Source: Prevotellaceae bacterium (lineage in GTDB: Bacteria > Bacteroidota > Bacteroidia > Bacteroidales > UBA932). From it: a stretch of DNA of 17,441 bases. The notes beneath the pieces are model-generated. The model was not told where the DNA came from. It saw nothing but the letters and a program-made list of their open reading frames with translations, and did not search any database. Where the stretch lies: positions 1 through 17,441 of the forward strand of contig JAITSM010000094.1 in the NCBI GenBank assembly GCA_031287815.1. The letters run 5' to 3'. Positions 1 to 6,688 of the stretch are shown piece by piece (position 1 is the first letter of the stretch; each line of letters opens with the position of its first letter). The position numbers and the translations under genes are program-made.

Positions 1-222
1 GATTTTTGCAGTTTGTATAAAGTTGGAATTGAAAGCGGCAAAAAGTACGATAGGGCAGATTTATCAGATTTCGTAAATACTATTAGCTCCGTAATAAGAA
101 GTAAAAAATCATCATCGCCAAAAATTTACTTCAAAGACAGCCTATTGAAGCAAGCCGGCATCCGGCGCGAGGACTTGCCAAAAAACTGCGTGGGGAGAGA
201 TTATAACATATTTAACGATTAA
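1..222 (+). CDS. 3' end of an unrecognised gene (partial)
   Basis: The reading frame is open from the first base of the window to a TAA at 220-222, so this is probably the last 73 residues of a gene starting to the left. A TTG at 13 could in principle be a start, but the frame continues upstream of it. The peptide is basic and polar, with no membrane segment and no motif I recognise; it ends in GRDYNIFND. Base composition is AT-rich like the early genes that follow, and a 49-codon gene starts 5 bases later on the same strand, consistent with one operon. Function unknown. Confidence 0.5.
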   Translation, partial: DFCSLYKVGIESGKKYDRADLSDFVNTISSVIRSKKSSSPKIYFKDSLLKQAGIRREDLPKNCVGRDYNIFND

Positions 223-227
223 TGTAA

Positions 228-377
228 ATGAAGTATAGGATTGTCATACAGGATGGACTTTATATCCCGCAGAAGAAAATACTGTTTCTGTGGACAAATT
301 TCTATTATGGCTTCCTGTCCTACTATGCTTTCCGAACACTGAAAGATGTAAAGCAATTTATAAAATTAAACCAATAA
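228..377 (+). CDS. small hypothetical protein, 49 residues
   Basis: A compact ORF starts at ATG 228 and stops at TAA 375-377. The product begins MKYRIVIQDGLYIPQ, has an aromatic middle (FLWTNFYYGFLSYYAF) and ends in a charged tail (TLKDVKQFIKLNQ). Short basic/aromatic proteins of this style, beginning with a strand ending at a 'Y-P-Q' turn, are common in Bacteroidales prophages and usually have no assigned function; this comparison is from memory. It lies between two same-strand genes (5 bases after the first, 11 before the next). The aromatic middle is only about 15 residues and is not clearly a membrane segment. Confidence 0.55.
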   Translation: MKYRIVIQDGLYIPQKKILFLWTNFYYGFLSYYAFRTLKDVKQFIKLNQ

Positions 378-388
378 AATCAATTAAT

Positions 389-589
389 ATGAAACGCATT
401 AAACACACTATAAATCAAATCGGATGGCCGCTATTCGTCTGGCGCACGCTGGTATCCCCACTGTTTCTTTGTGCGCTTGCACTGCTTTATGTGTCTGTAT
501 TAATCTTCATAGCCGTACTCCTGATAGCGGGGAAGCGCGACTATGCAAAAACTTGGTTCAACTATATTTTTAACGACATACATTCATAA
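389..589 (+). CDS. small membrane protein, 66 residues
   Basis: I chose ATG 389 rather than the GTG at 290 in the same frame because the region 290-377 is already used by the 49-residue gene in another frame and its translation here looks random. The product starts MKRIKHTINQIGWPLFVW and carries one long hydrophobic stretch at about residues 20-46 (LVSPLFLCALALLYVSVLIF and following), with a basic N-terminus, so it is probably an inner-membrane protein with the N-terminus inside. It ends 19 bases before the replication initiator gene. Not recognised; a small phage-encoded membrane protein in the early operon. Confidence 0.55.
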   Translation: MKRIKHTINQIGWPLFVWRTLVSPLFLCALALLYVSVLIFIAVLLIAGKRDYAKTWFNYIFNDIHS

Positions 590-608
590 AATAAAGTGGG
601 CGGAAATT

Positions 609-1349
609 ATGAACTACATAGAAATGATTAACCAATATTGGAAATTGAGAGAACAGGGTATTTTGACGGGTGCGGAGGGCGACCTGTACATGTACTTATT
701 GCACATGTCTGACAAACTCGGCTGGAAGAATCCCTTTAATCAATCCAACGCGCTTATCTGTGCGATACTGAACACCAGCGAACCAACGCTTATCAGGCAT
801 CGCAACACTTTAAAGCAGGTAGGGTTAATCGAATTTGATAGCGGGAAAGCTATTAAGAAAAATACACAGTACTACTTAAATAATTTTAGTAGTTACGTTA
901 GTAGTTACGTTAGTAGTTCCGTTAGTAGTTCCGTTAGTAGTTCCGTTAGTAGTTCCGTTAGTAGTTCTATAAGACAACATAAGAATAATAATAAACTAAA
1001 TAATACTAATACTAAAACTAAAACTAATACCCCCCCTATAGTCCCCCCCACGGGGGGTAGTGAGGGGGAGCCTCCGAGTGAAAAGTTTTTGAACTTCAAA
1101 AAGTGGTTAGCGGAAACTGTTCCACGTGTGGAGCAAATGAAGCAACCATTCACAGAACGTGAGTACACGGAAATATTTTCCCAGTGGAAACGCGATGAGG
1201 TGCTAACCGTTTTAGTAGAAATGCACAACTATGCCCCACTGTTAAAGAAAAACATATCAGCATGTTTAACCGCCAAAAATTGGCTAAAAAGGAGAAAAAA
1301 TGATAAAAAAACAAATGAAAAGCCATCAAGTCCATACATTACCGATTGA
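609..1349 (+). CDS. replication initiator protein, lambda O / P22 gp18-like
   Basis: Predicted origin-binding initiator, 246 residues from ATG 609; an upstream in-frame ATG at 543 lies inside the preceding gene. Residues 1-90 read as a winged-helix DNA-binding domain (NPFNQSNALICAILNTSEPT followed by LIRHRNTLKQVGLIEF), a pattern usual for phage replication proteins of Bacteroidales. Residues 94-120 are a low-complexity run of SSYV/SSSV tetrapeptides, then an N/T/K-rich linker and a Pro/Gly stretch at 142-156. Residues 160-230 form a charged helical C-terminal domain that could contact the helicase. The helicase gene starts within its last 50 bases, so the two are translationally linked. The tetrapeptides are encoded by 12-bp repeats that look like iterons. 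The specific family is inferred from domain plan and neighbour, not from a search. Confidence 0.75.
   Translation: MNYIEMINQYWKLREQGILTGAEGDLYMYLLHMSDKLGWKNPFNQSNALICAILNTSEPTLIRHRNTLKQVGLIEFDSGKAIKKNTQYYLNNFSSYVSSYVSSSVSSSVSSSVSSSVSSSIRQHKNNNKLNNTNTKTKTNTPPIVPPTGGSEGEPPSEKFLNFKKWLAETVPRVEQMKQPFTEREYTEIFSQWKRDEVLTVLVEMHNYAPLLKKNISACLTAKNWLKRRKNDKKTNEKPSSPYITD
888..967 (+). repeat. 12-bp iteron-like tandem repeats inside the initiator gene
   Basis: Two units of AGTAGTTACGTT (888-899, 900-911) are followed by four of AGTAGTTCCGTT (912-923, 924-935, 936-947, 948-959) and a partial seventh unit (from 960). Units are directly abutting and in frame, coding SSYV or SSSV. Position inside the initiator gene and just before an AT-rich tract matches the plan of the lambda origin, where O-protein iterons lie within gene O. 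Confidence 0.85.
968..1029 (+). other. AT-rich tract, predicted origin unwinding element
   Basis: Directly after the 12-bp repeats the top strand becomes almost free of G and consists mainly of A, T and C, with short direct repeats of the type ACTAAA / ACTAAT. It is followed at 1030-1057 by two C7 runs and a G6 run, the last C run and the G run forming an inverted repeat. Repeats, then AT-rich strand-asymmetric DNA, then inverted repeat is the lambda ori order. Origin function is inferred. Confidence 0.5.
1289..1294 (+). promoter_or_regulatory. Shine-Dalgarno for the helicase gene
   Basis: AAGGAG ends 5 bases before ATG 1300, inside the end of the initiator gene. It decides the helicase start. 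A clear Shine-Dalgarno is unusual in this window; most other genes here have A/T-rich leaders without one, so its use at an overlapping start is notable. Confidence 0.7.
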
Positions 1350-2745
1350 TGTTGCAGCTATCGAAATGGGTAAAATACCGCCACATGCGCTCAGCCTTGA
1401 AAAAGCAGTATTAGGGGCTATACTGCTGCAATACGACGCCCTTGATGACGTGAAAAATATTCTCAATCCCGAATGTTTCTATAAGCGCAACCACGAAATC
1501 ATTTACCGCGCTATGTTGCGTTTAAACGCACAGCGTAAGCCTGTAGATATTCTCACCGTATCCGAAGCGTTGAAACAAACAAACGAACTTGAAGAAACAG
1601 GGGGAAGCCATTATCTATCACAGCTAACGTTAGAAGTCGGAAGCGCCGCACACGTGAAATACCATGCAAAAGTACTGTTTGAAAAATACATATTACGCCG
1701 GTTTATACAGGCTGGTTATAAAATCACCGCAGCGGGATTTAACGAAACCGGTGACGTTGAGGAAGCACTATCCATCGTCGAGCAAGAAATGAATGAAATT
1801 GCCATGCAAATCGCCGGCAAGATGGATGTTTCGAGTTTAAGCCAAATCTTGCCCGAAGTATTGGATGAAGCCTATAAGCGGATAGAGAACATACGGAACG
1901 GCAAGTGCTCCGGTATCCGTACCGGGTTAATAGATTTGGATAAGATTACCAACGGTTGGCAGAAGGCAAATCTTATCGTACTTGCTGCCCGTCCGTCAAT
2001 GGGAAAAACAGCCATGATGTTGCATTTTGCAAAGACCGCCGCTAAATCCGGTCATACGGCGTTGATTTTTTCACTCGAAATGTCAAAAAGAAGTCTTGCG
2101 AGCCGGTCCCTTTTATCGGAAAGCGACATAGCGCCCAACCGATTTCGTAGTGGGTATATGAGCAACGATGATATTTTACAAATGGAGAAAGCCGCTGGAA
2201 CAATTGAACAATTTCCGATGCCGATTTTCATTGACGACTGCAGTGATGTGTCCATGAGCCGTATTCGTGCGCAGGCCCGCGCCATGAAAAAACAGGGAAA
2301 ATGCGATATTGTCTTTATTGACTACCTGCAGTTGTGCCGGGAAAAAGGCACAGACAACCGAAATCGCGAACAAGAAGTATCGGCCATGAGCCGCGAAGCG
2401 AAAATTATAGCGAAAGAGTTGGATGTTCCGGTTATCCTGCTATCCCAACTTTCCAGAGAGGTAGAAAAACGGCAAAAAAACGGCGTTCCACAATTGAGTG
2501 ACCTGCGCGACAGCGGGGCTATCGAACAGGATGCCGACCTTGTTATTTTCGTTTACCGGCCGGCATACTACGGCGCGGCGGTTGAGGATAAACAAGGTAA
2601 CCCTATTGATACAACTAACTATGGCGAATTATTAATCGAAAAGCATCGCGACGGCGCTTGTGGGCGAGTGAAGTTCCGCCATAACGTGGGCATGACAAAA
2701 ATATATGACTATGGCGGTTCCGAAACGAAAAATGACATCTTTTAA
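1300..2745 (+). CDS. dnaB: replicative DNA helicase, DnaB family
   Basis: A 481-residue hexameric 5'-3' helicase that unwinds the phage replication fork and recruits primase. Residues 25-175 match the DnaB N-terminal domain (PPHALSLEKAVLGAILLQ, FYKRNHEIIYRAM). The RecA-like C-terminal domain has Walker A ARPSMGKT at 230-237, the FSLEM motif at 257-261, Walker B VFIDYLQL at 338-345, the SQLSR motif at 382-386 and the DLRDSGAIEQDADL motif near 401-414, all intact and in the usual order; length is normal for DnaB. It overlaps the initiator gene by 50 bases, the arrangement of P22 genes 18 and 12, so the phage probably supplies its own helicase rather than only a loader. Not a host copy, given the context. 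Confidence 0.95.
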   Translation: MIKKQMKSHQVHTLPIDVAAIEMGKIPPHALSLEKAVLGAILLQYDALDDVKNILNPECFYKRNHEIIYRAMLRLNAQRKPVDILTVSEALKQTNELEETGGSHYLSQLTLEVGSAAHVKYHAKVLFEKYILRRFIQAGYKITAAGFNETGDVEEALSIVEQEMNEIAMQIAGKMDVSSLSQILPEVLDEAYKRIENIRNGKCSGIRTGLIDLDKITNGWQKANLIVLAARPSMGKTAMMLHFAKTAAKSGHTALIFSLEMSKRSLASRSLLSESDIAPNRFRSGYMSNDDILQMEKAAGTIEQFPMPIFIDDCSDVSMSRIRAQARAMKKQGKCDIVFIDYLQLCREKGTDNRNREQEVSAMSREAKIIAKELDVPVILLSQLSREVEKRQKNGVPQLSDLRDSGAIEQDADLVIFVYRPAYYGAAVEDKQGNPIDTTNYGELLIEKHRDGACGRVKFRHNVGMTKIYDYGGSETKNDIF

Positions 2746-2751
2746 CAAAAA

Positions 2752-2955
2752 ATGGAAGATATAGCAAACGATATTGTACGTCGCGCGAATGCACAAAATA
2801 TATCCATAGCAGAACTATGCAGAATGGCCGGTATATCGCGCCGGTGGTTTGAATTTTTTAAACATCGCATTCCAAAAGCTGTCGATACGTATTTAAAAAT
2901 TGATGAACAGTTAAAAATCTTAGAACAAAAAAAAGTAAACAATGAAACCTATTGA
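2752..2955 (+). CDS. small helix-turn-helix DNA-binding protein
   Basis: A 67-residue protein starting 6 bases after the helicase stop. Residues 1-40 fit a Cro/C1-type helix-turn-helix: a first helix with ANDIVRRANAQ, then SIAELCRMAGISRRWFEFF as the helix-turn-helix, then a YLKIDEQLKILEQ helix. It is too short to carry any domain other than DNA binding. The gene overlaps the next by 14 bases, so it belongs to the same rightward early operon. A role as a transcription regulator or replication accessory is possible; neither its operator nor its partner can be seen. The fold call is moderately firm, the function is not. Confidence 0.65.
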   Translation: MEDIANDIVRRANAQNISIAELCRMAGISRRWFEFFKHRIPKAVDTYLKIDEQLKILEQKKVNNETY

Positions 2956-3307
2956 ATTTGAGGAACAAAACATGGAATTGCTCCATCCGCCCGACACTAT
3001 AGATGGTGTGTTTGCAGATAGGCATTTCAAGGCGCATTTGGAAGCTGAAATTAAACAAATAGAGACCCATTATTGTGTGACGTTGCCAAAAGGAAAGAAA
3101 TGGAGACGAACGCCCTTTAACACGCTAATTGAAAAAGGTGTTATGACCGTTCCCGGTATTATTGCAGAATATGTAAAAATTAAGCAAAAGACATCAAATT
3201 TGCCGGTTAGTTGTCGTAGTGCGCTATCAGGCATGGTAGCGCGTGCTACTCACGACATGTACGACACATACCATAAAATTAATTGTATGACCAAAAAAAA
3301 TAAATAA
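2942..3307 (+). CDS. hypothetical protein, 121 residues
   Basis: ATG 2942 overlaps the end of the preceding helix-turn-helix gene. The product is soluble, mixed charge, with no signal or membrane segment. It contains a basic middle (LPKGKKWRRTPFNTLIEKG) and a Lys-rich end (TKKNK) encoded partly by a run of eight A at 3292-3299. Not recognised. It sits at the boundary between replication genes and the packaging module, where phages often encode small nucleases or regulators, but nothing in the sequence supports such a role here. Confidence 0.6.
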   Translation: MKPIEFEEQNMELLHPPDTIDGVFADRHFKAHLEAEIKQIETHYCVTLPKGKKWRRTPFNTLIEKGVMTVPGIIAEYVKIKQKTSNLPVSCRSALSGMVARATHDMYDTYHKINCMTKKNK

Positions 3308-3308
3308 T

Positions 3309-3920
3309 ATGAAAATATACTTTACAACAGAGAAAAAAGACGAAATTGAGCGCATAATGCAGCAATTTGAAAAACAGTTATCAAAGCAGGAAATATTGAA
3401 AGGGGCGGCGCAGGGTATCAATAGCGCTCTTTCGCGTTCTATACCGCGCATCAATAAACAAGTAAAGAATGAATATAATATTTCCCAAAAATACCTTTCA
3501 CGGATGGCGACAGTGTTTCCCAAAGCAAATAGCTATAATCTGTATGGTGGTATCCATATAAATGATAAACGGTTGCCGATAATAGCATTTAAGCCCAAGC
3601 AAAAAGGCTCGTCAATTGCTGTTACCATACATAAAGGTAAAACTGAAATTATTCGTAATTCGTTCATTGCGACAATGAGCAGTGGACATACCGGTGTATT
3701 CAGTCGCGGGCGCTACGATAAAAGGGATTTTGTCCCTGAACGGAAAAAAACGGCAAGTGGGAAAACACGTATAACACAAGTGCATACGGCCTCTGTATTT
3801 GCAATGGGTGTTTCAAAGAGCGTTGCGAACGATGTTCAAACGTTTATGGGAGCGGAGGCTGTTGCCCGCGTAGAAGGTATTTTGAGAAGTAAGGTTGAAA
3901 AAATTGCAAAAAATTTTTAG
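3309..3920 (+). CDS. lambda gpZ-like minor tail / tail-completion protein
   Basis: A 203-residue protein with the marks of the minor tail protein Z family (Minor_tail_Z): residues 32-65 GAAQGINSALSR...VKNEYNISQKYL, then LPIIAFKPKQKG at 89-100, a basic strand IAVTIHKGKT, and the conserved NSFIATMSSGHTGVFSRG at 117-134. In lambda gpZ acts late in tail assembly and influences DNA positioning during ejection. The C-terminus (ITQVHTASVFAMGVSKSVAN) replaces the more usual proline-rich ending. It lies just before the terminase small subunit rather than among the tail genes as in lambda. Start at ATG 3309, one base after the preceding stop codon. Confidence 0.75.
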   Translation: MKIYFTTEKKDEIERIMQQFEKQLSKQEILKGAAQGINSALSRSIPRINKQVKNEYNISQKYLSRMATVFPKANSYNLYGGIHINDKRLPIIAFKPKQKGSSIAVTIHKGKTEIIRNSFIATMSSGHTGVFSRGRYDKRDFVPERKKTASGKTRITQVHTASVFAMGVSKSVANDVQTFMGAEAVARVEGILRSKVEKIAKNF

Positions 3921-4020
3921 GTTCTGTTTGACCGCTGAAGAGGGGGTAGTAAGCACCGCGTTTTTTCGTTAGTTAGTGAAATGTTTTTATATACTAAACT
4001 GTATTTCAATTGTTTACAAA

Positions 4021-4626
4021 ATGAAAAGTAAAAAAATACCAAAAGGATGGATAAAATTATCGGAGTTTGAGCGACTGGCCGGGTTAAGTAGCAGGACGGT
4101 TGCGCTCGCTATTACGCATGGCAAAATCTCGGCAGAGTGCGTGAAGAGAGTAGGAACGGGGGCGACTTCGCCTATGTATGTGAACCCGCAGCCGGCGGCG
4201 GTGAGTTGGTACCAAAATTTAAACGCAGGTCACCACCTTTCCCGAACGCTACGCGGTACTTTGGCGAAGTATATCAAAAAATTTGCACCGGACGTTGTGG
4301 GCGAGGATATCAAAAAAAACAAAGAAGAAGTTCGGGAAAAGATGTCATTCGAGGAAGCGCTGCGGCGTGAAAAGGCAGCAAAAGCCCAAACAGCAGAAAT
4401 AGAATTAAAGGAAAAAGAAGGCTCGTTGATATCGAAAGAGAACGTATATAATAACTTGTTTGAGGCGGGAAAACAAATACGCGATGCACTGTTATCCATC
4501 CCGGAAAGAATAACCGATGACATTATTGCAGTTGTTGAAAACCGAACGAAAGTACGCAATCTTATACATGATGCTATTGCGGCGGAATTAGAAAAACTAT
4601 CAGAAATAGCCCAAAAGTATGAATGA
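4021..4626 (+). CDS. terminase small subunit, Nu1-like
   Basis: DNA-recognition subunit of the packaging motor, 201 residues. I chose ATG 4021 over ATG 3976 because the extra 15 residues (MKCFYILNCISIVYK) look like translated spacer. Residues 10-40 form a helix-turn-helix (WIKLSEFERLAGLSSRTVAL), as in Nu1-type subunits which bind the cos region. A central charged coiled-coil-like segment (REKMSFEEALRREKAAKAQT) leads to ELKEKEGSLISKENVYNNL at 128-146, a pattern typical of Nu1/phage terminase small subunits. Its 3' end overlaps the large subunit start by 8 bases, so they are translationally coupled. The spacer 3921-4020 to its left is where a packaging site would be expected. Confidence 0.85.
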   Translation: MKSKKIPKGWIKLSEFERLAGLSSRTVALAITHGKISAECVKRVGTGATSPMYVNPQPAAVSWYQNLNAGHHLSRTLRGTLAKYIKKFAPDVVGEDIKKNKEEVREKMSFEEALRREKAAKAQTAEIELKEKEGSLISKENVYNNLFEAGKQIRDALLSIPERITDDIIAVVENRTKVRNLIHDAIAAELEKLSEIAQKYE

Positions 4627-6508
4627 CTATACCATTATACAAGGATTTTTTGATGGACTGCGGCCCATCCCGCGTTTAACCGTATCACAGTGGGCGGATG
4701 AGCACCGCTACCTGTCACCCATTGCGTCGGCAATGCCGGGCAAGTATAGCACAGACCGTACCCCTTACATGCGTAAAATAATGGACTGCCTGAGCGACCA
4801 CGAAACGTATAAGAAGGTAGTACTTATGAAATCTGCACAAATAGGGGCAACGGAAGTCGGCTCTAATTTCGTTGGCTATGCGATGCACATAGCGCCGGCC
4901 CCTGTTATGATGGTACAGCCTACCGAAGAGATGGTGAAGAAACTGTCGAAAGGGCGCATCGATACCCTTATTGACGCTTGCCCGGAATTGAAGGAGCGGG
5001 TGTCGGCGAAGAAAAGCCGCGACGGTGATAATACCATTACGCAAAAGAACTTTCACGGCGGCACGCTCTATCTGGCCGGAGCGAACAGCGCGGCGGGCCT
5101 GCGCTCCGTACCTGTCCGTTACCTTATACTCGACGAGGTGGATGCCTACCCACTGGACCTTGACGGCGAAGGTTCGCCAATAGACCTTGCCATTGCCCGT
5201 ACCCGGACGTTCCCCAATAAAAAGATTTTCATTATCAGCACGCCCACCATTAGCGGCGTGTCGGTTATTGAACGGGAGTTTCTGGAAACCGACCAGAACT
5301 ACTACCATGTTCCATGCCCACACTGCGGGGGCATGCAAAAGCTGGTATTTAATCAATTGAAATGGGACGACGGGAAACCGGAAACGGCAAAGTATTGCTG
5401 TATTCATTGCGGGGCACTGATTGAGGAGCGCCACAAAGTCGATATGCTCAAGAACGGCGTGTGGATACCCGAAGTGCCGGAGCGCTCAAACCATGAAACA
5501 ATAGGCTTTCACCTGAACTCCCTGTACAGTCCTTACGGCTGGCAGTACTGGCGCGAGATTGCAGATGACTTTATAAAGTCGAAAGACAACCAAAGCAAGC
5601 TAAAAACGTTTATCAATACCACGCTTGGCGAAACGTGGGCGGAGCATGGCGAGGCGCCGCCATACAAAAACCTGTATAACCGTCGCGAAAGTTACCGTTT
5701 AAACGAAATCCCGAAAGACGTTTGTTTCCTTACCGCCGGCGTGGACATACAGCGCGACCGTATCGAACTGGAGATAGTAGGCTGGTGCGCCGACAAACGG
5801 TCCTACTCTATCGACTACCGCGTATTGGAAGGCGATACCGCCGGGGTAATCGTATGGAACAAGTTGGCGGAAATAGTTTCCGAGCGATGGACGCGCGGCG
5901 ACGGTGTGGAATTTCCTGTACGGCTAATGGCAGTCGATACCGGCTACAACACCTCGCACGTATACGCCTTTTGTCGGCGCTTCGACGCGTCGCGTGTGGT
6001 GCCTGTTAAGGGGCAGGATAATTTAGGCATGGCCGTTTCACCGCCAAAGACGGTAGATGTAACCAAAGCCGGGAAGCGTGTAGGCAAGCTGCGACAATGG
6101 AACATCGGCGTATCGTTTTTGAAAAGCGAATTATACGCCGCACTGCGGCTGGAGCGCGCCGCTGACGGCAACCCGCCGCCGGGCTATTGCCACTTCCCGG
6201 AATACGACGAGCACTATTTTCGCGGGCTAACCGCCGAAGAACAGGTGAAGAAAATAGTACGCGGGTACCCGCGCTATGTGTGGCAAAAGGTATATGAGAG
6301 AAATGAGCCTCTGGATGTACGCGTATATGCCCGCGCCGCTGCGGTGATAGTTGGGTTAGACCGGCTAAGTCCCGCAAGGCTGGCGGCGATGGGCGGCGTC
6401 GAGCCGCCCGCTCCGGACAGTACCGCACCGACGGCAGCTAATGAGAGACCCCGTCGGGCGCCGCGCGAAAAGCGCGAACGCCGGCGGAGCAGCTATTGGG
6501 ACAGATAG
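4619..6508 (+). CDS. terminase large subunit, GpA family
   Basis: ATP-driven DNA packaging motor and cutting nuclease, 629 residues, typical GpA length. ATPase part: KSAQIGATE at 71-79 is the Walker A variant of GpA terminases, YLILDEVDAY at 168-177 is Walker B, and STPTISG at 207-213 follows as the coupling motif. A zinc-ribbon-like pair of CxxC motifs (C233/C236 and C261/C264) is present. The nuclease part begins near 370 with TAGVDIQRDRIELEIVGW, D376 being a likely metal ligand, and DTGYN around residue 443. The last 50 residues are a low-complexity Pro/Ala then Arg-rich tail ending RRRSSYWDR. The final 37 bases are duplicated at 7324-7360 beyond the NYN cassette. Confidence 0.95.
   Translation: MNDYTIIQGFFDGLRPIPRLTVSQWADEHRYLSPIASAMPGKYSTDRTPYMRKIMDCLSDHETYKKVVLMKSAQIGATEVGSNFVGYAMHIAPAPVMMVQPTEEMVKKLSKGRIDTLIDACPELKERVSAKKSRDGDNTITQKNFHGGTLYLAGANSAAGLRSVPVRYLILDEVDAYPLDLDGEGSPIDLAIARTRTFPNKKIFIISTPTISGVSVIEREFLETDQNYYHVPCPHCGGMQKLVFNQLKWDDGKPETAKYCCIHCGALIEERHKVDMLKNGVWIPEVPERSNHETIGFHLNSLYSPYGWQYWREIADDFIKSKDNQSKLKTFINTTLGETWAEHGEAPPYKNLYNRRESYRLNEIPKDVCFLTAGVDIQRDRIELEIVGWCADKRSYSIDYRVLEGDTAGVIVWNKLAEIVSERWTRGDGVEFPVRLMAVDTGYNTSHVYAFCRRFDASRVVPVKGQDNLGMAVSPPKTVDVTKAGKRVGKLRQWNIGVSFLKSELYAALRLERAADGNPPPGYCHFPEYDEHYFRGLTAEEQVKKIVRGYPRYVWQKVYERNEPLDVRVYARAAAVIVGLDRLSPARLAAMGGVEPPAPDSTAPTAANERPRRAPREKRERRRSSYWDR
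6472..6508 (+). repeat. duplicated terminase 3' end, copy 1 (functional)
   Basis: Matches 7324-7360 at 35 of 37 positions. The two differences (C6502/T7354 and G6508/A7360) are silent: GAC to GAT for Asp and TAG to TAA for stop. Both copies encode RERRRSSYWDR-stop. Copy 1 is the real end of the terminase gene. Confidence 0.95.
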
Positions 6509-6568
6509 CTTATTATCAATATGTTTATGTATTTATATTAAAAATTTATGTCAAAAATGATTGTTAAA

Positions 6569-6601
6569 TTTGACATAAATAAATAAAAATATTTATCTTT
6601 G
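6569..6601 (+). promoter_or_regulatory. Bacteroides-type promoter for the NYN cassette
   Basis: TTTG at 6569-6572 and TATCTTTG at 6594-6601 are separated by 21 bases, matching the known Bacteroides sigma-ABfr promoter (TTTG, 19-21 bp, TAnnTTTG). Transcription should begin near 6605-6608. The promoter faces the NYN gene and sits in the AT-rich DNA directly after the terminase stop, so the cassette can be expressed independently of the late operon. Confidence 0.8.
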
Positions 6602-6626
6602 TATCGTATTAGCAATAATACGATAC
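6601..6626. promoter_or_regulatory. 10-bp perfect inverted repeat at the start site, possible operator
   Basis: GTATCGTATT (6601-6610) and AATACGATAC (6617-6626) are exact reverse complements around AGCAAT. The repeat begins at the last base of the -7 element and covers the expected transcription start, the place of a repressor operator. It could instead act as an RNA hairpin if transcription comes from the late operon upstream. Confidence 0.7.
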
Positions 6627-6680
6627 TCCCCTTAGTTGGGAAAGACTAAGGCTGACCCCTCAAAAGCAGAGGGGTTTTTA
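6606..6680 (+). ncRNA. candidate short leader RNA upstream of the NYN gene
   Basis: From the predicted start near 6606 to the T-run near 6680 the transcript would be about 75 nt. It contains a hairpin CCTTAGT (6630-6636) / ACTAAGG (6645-6651) and then an intrinsic terminator. Bases CCCCTT at 6628-6633 can alternatively pair with GAGGGG at 6669-6674 of the terminator stem, so two exclusive folds exist on paper. It may be an attenuator or a separate small RNA; neither is proven. Confidence 0.4.
6655..6680 (+). terminator. intrinsic terminator between promoter and NYN gene
   Basis: ACCCCTC (6655-6661) and GAGGGGT (6669-6675) form a 7-bp GC-rich stem with loop AAAAGCA, followed by TTTTATT. It lies only 9 bases before the NYN start codon, so most transcripts from the local promoter, and some from the late operon, would end before the gene unless termination is relieved. 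Confidence 0.75.
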
Positions 6681-6688
6681 TTAAACTT

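Noticed and set aside
290..388. GTG-started N-terminal extension of the small membrane protein
   Set aside because: Overlaps the 49-codon gene in another frame and looks like random translation; ATG 389 gives a normal small membrane protein.
888..967. CRISPR-like or microsatellite array
   Set aside because: Units are 12 bp and abutting with no spacers, and remain in frame inside a gene; iterons fit better.
1030..1071. G-quadruplex
   Set aside because: The C and G runs alternate between strands, so neither strand has four suitable G runs.
905..1228. Minus-strand ORF with LTEL repeats
   Set aside because: It is the antisense of the 12-bp repeats in the initiator gene; its repeats are a by-product and the plus frame has domain support on both sides.
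4715..5434. 239-codon minus-strand ORF
   Set aside because: Lies entirely within the terminase gene, whose ATPase motifs are intact; composition typical of a GC-biased shadow frame.
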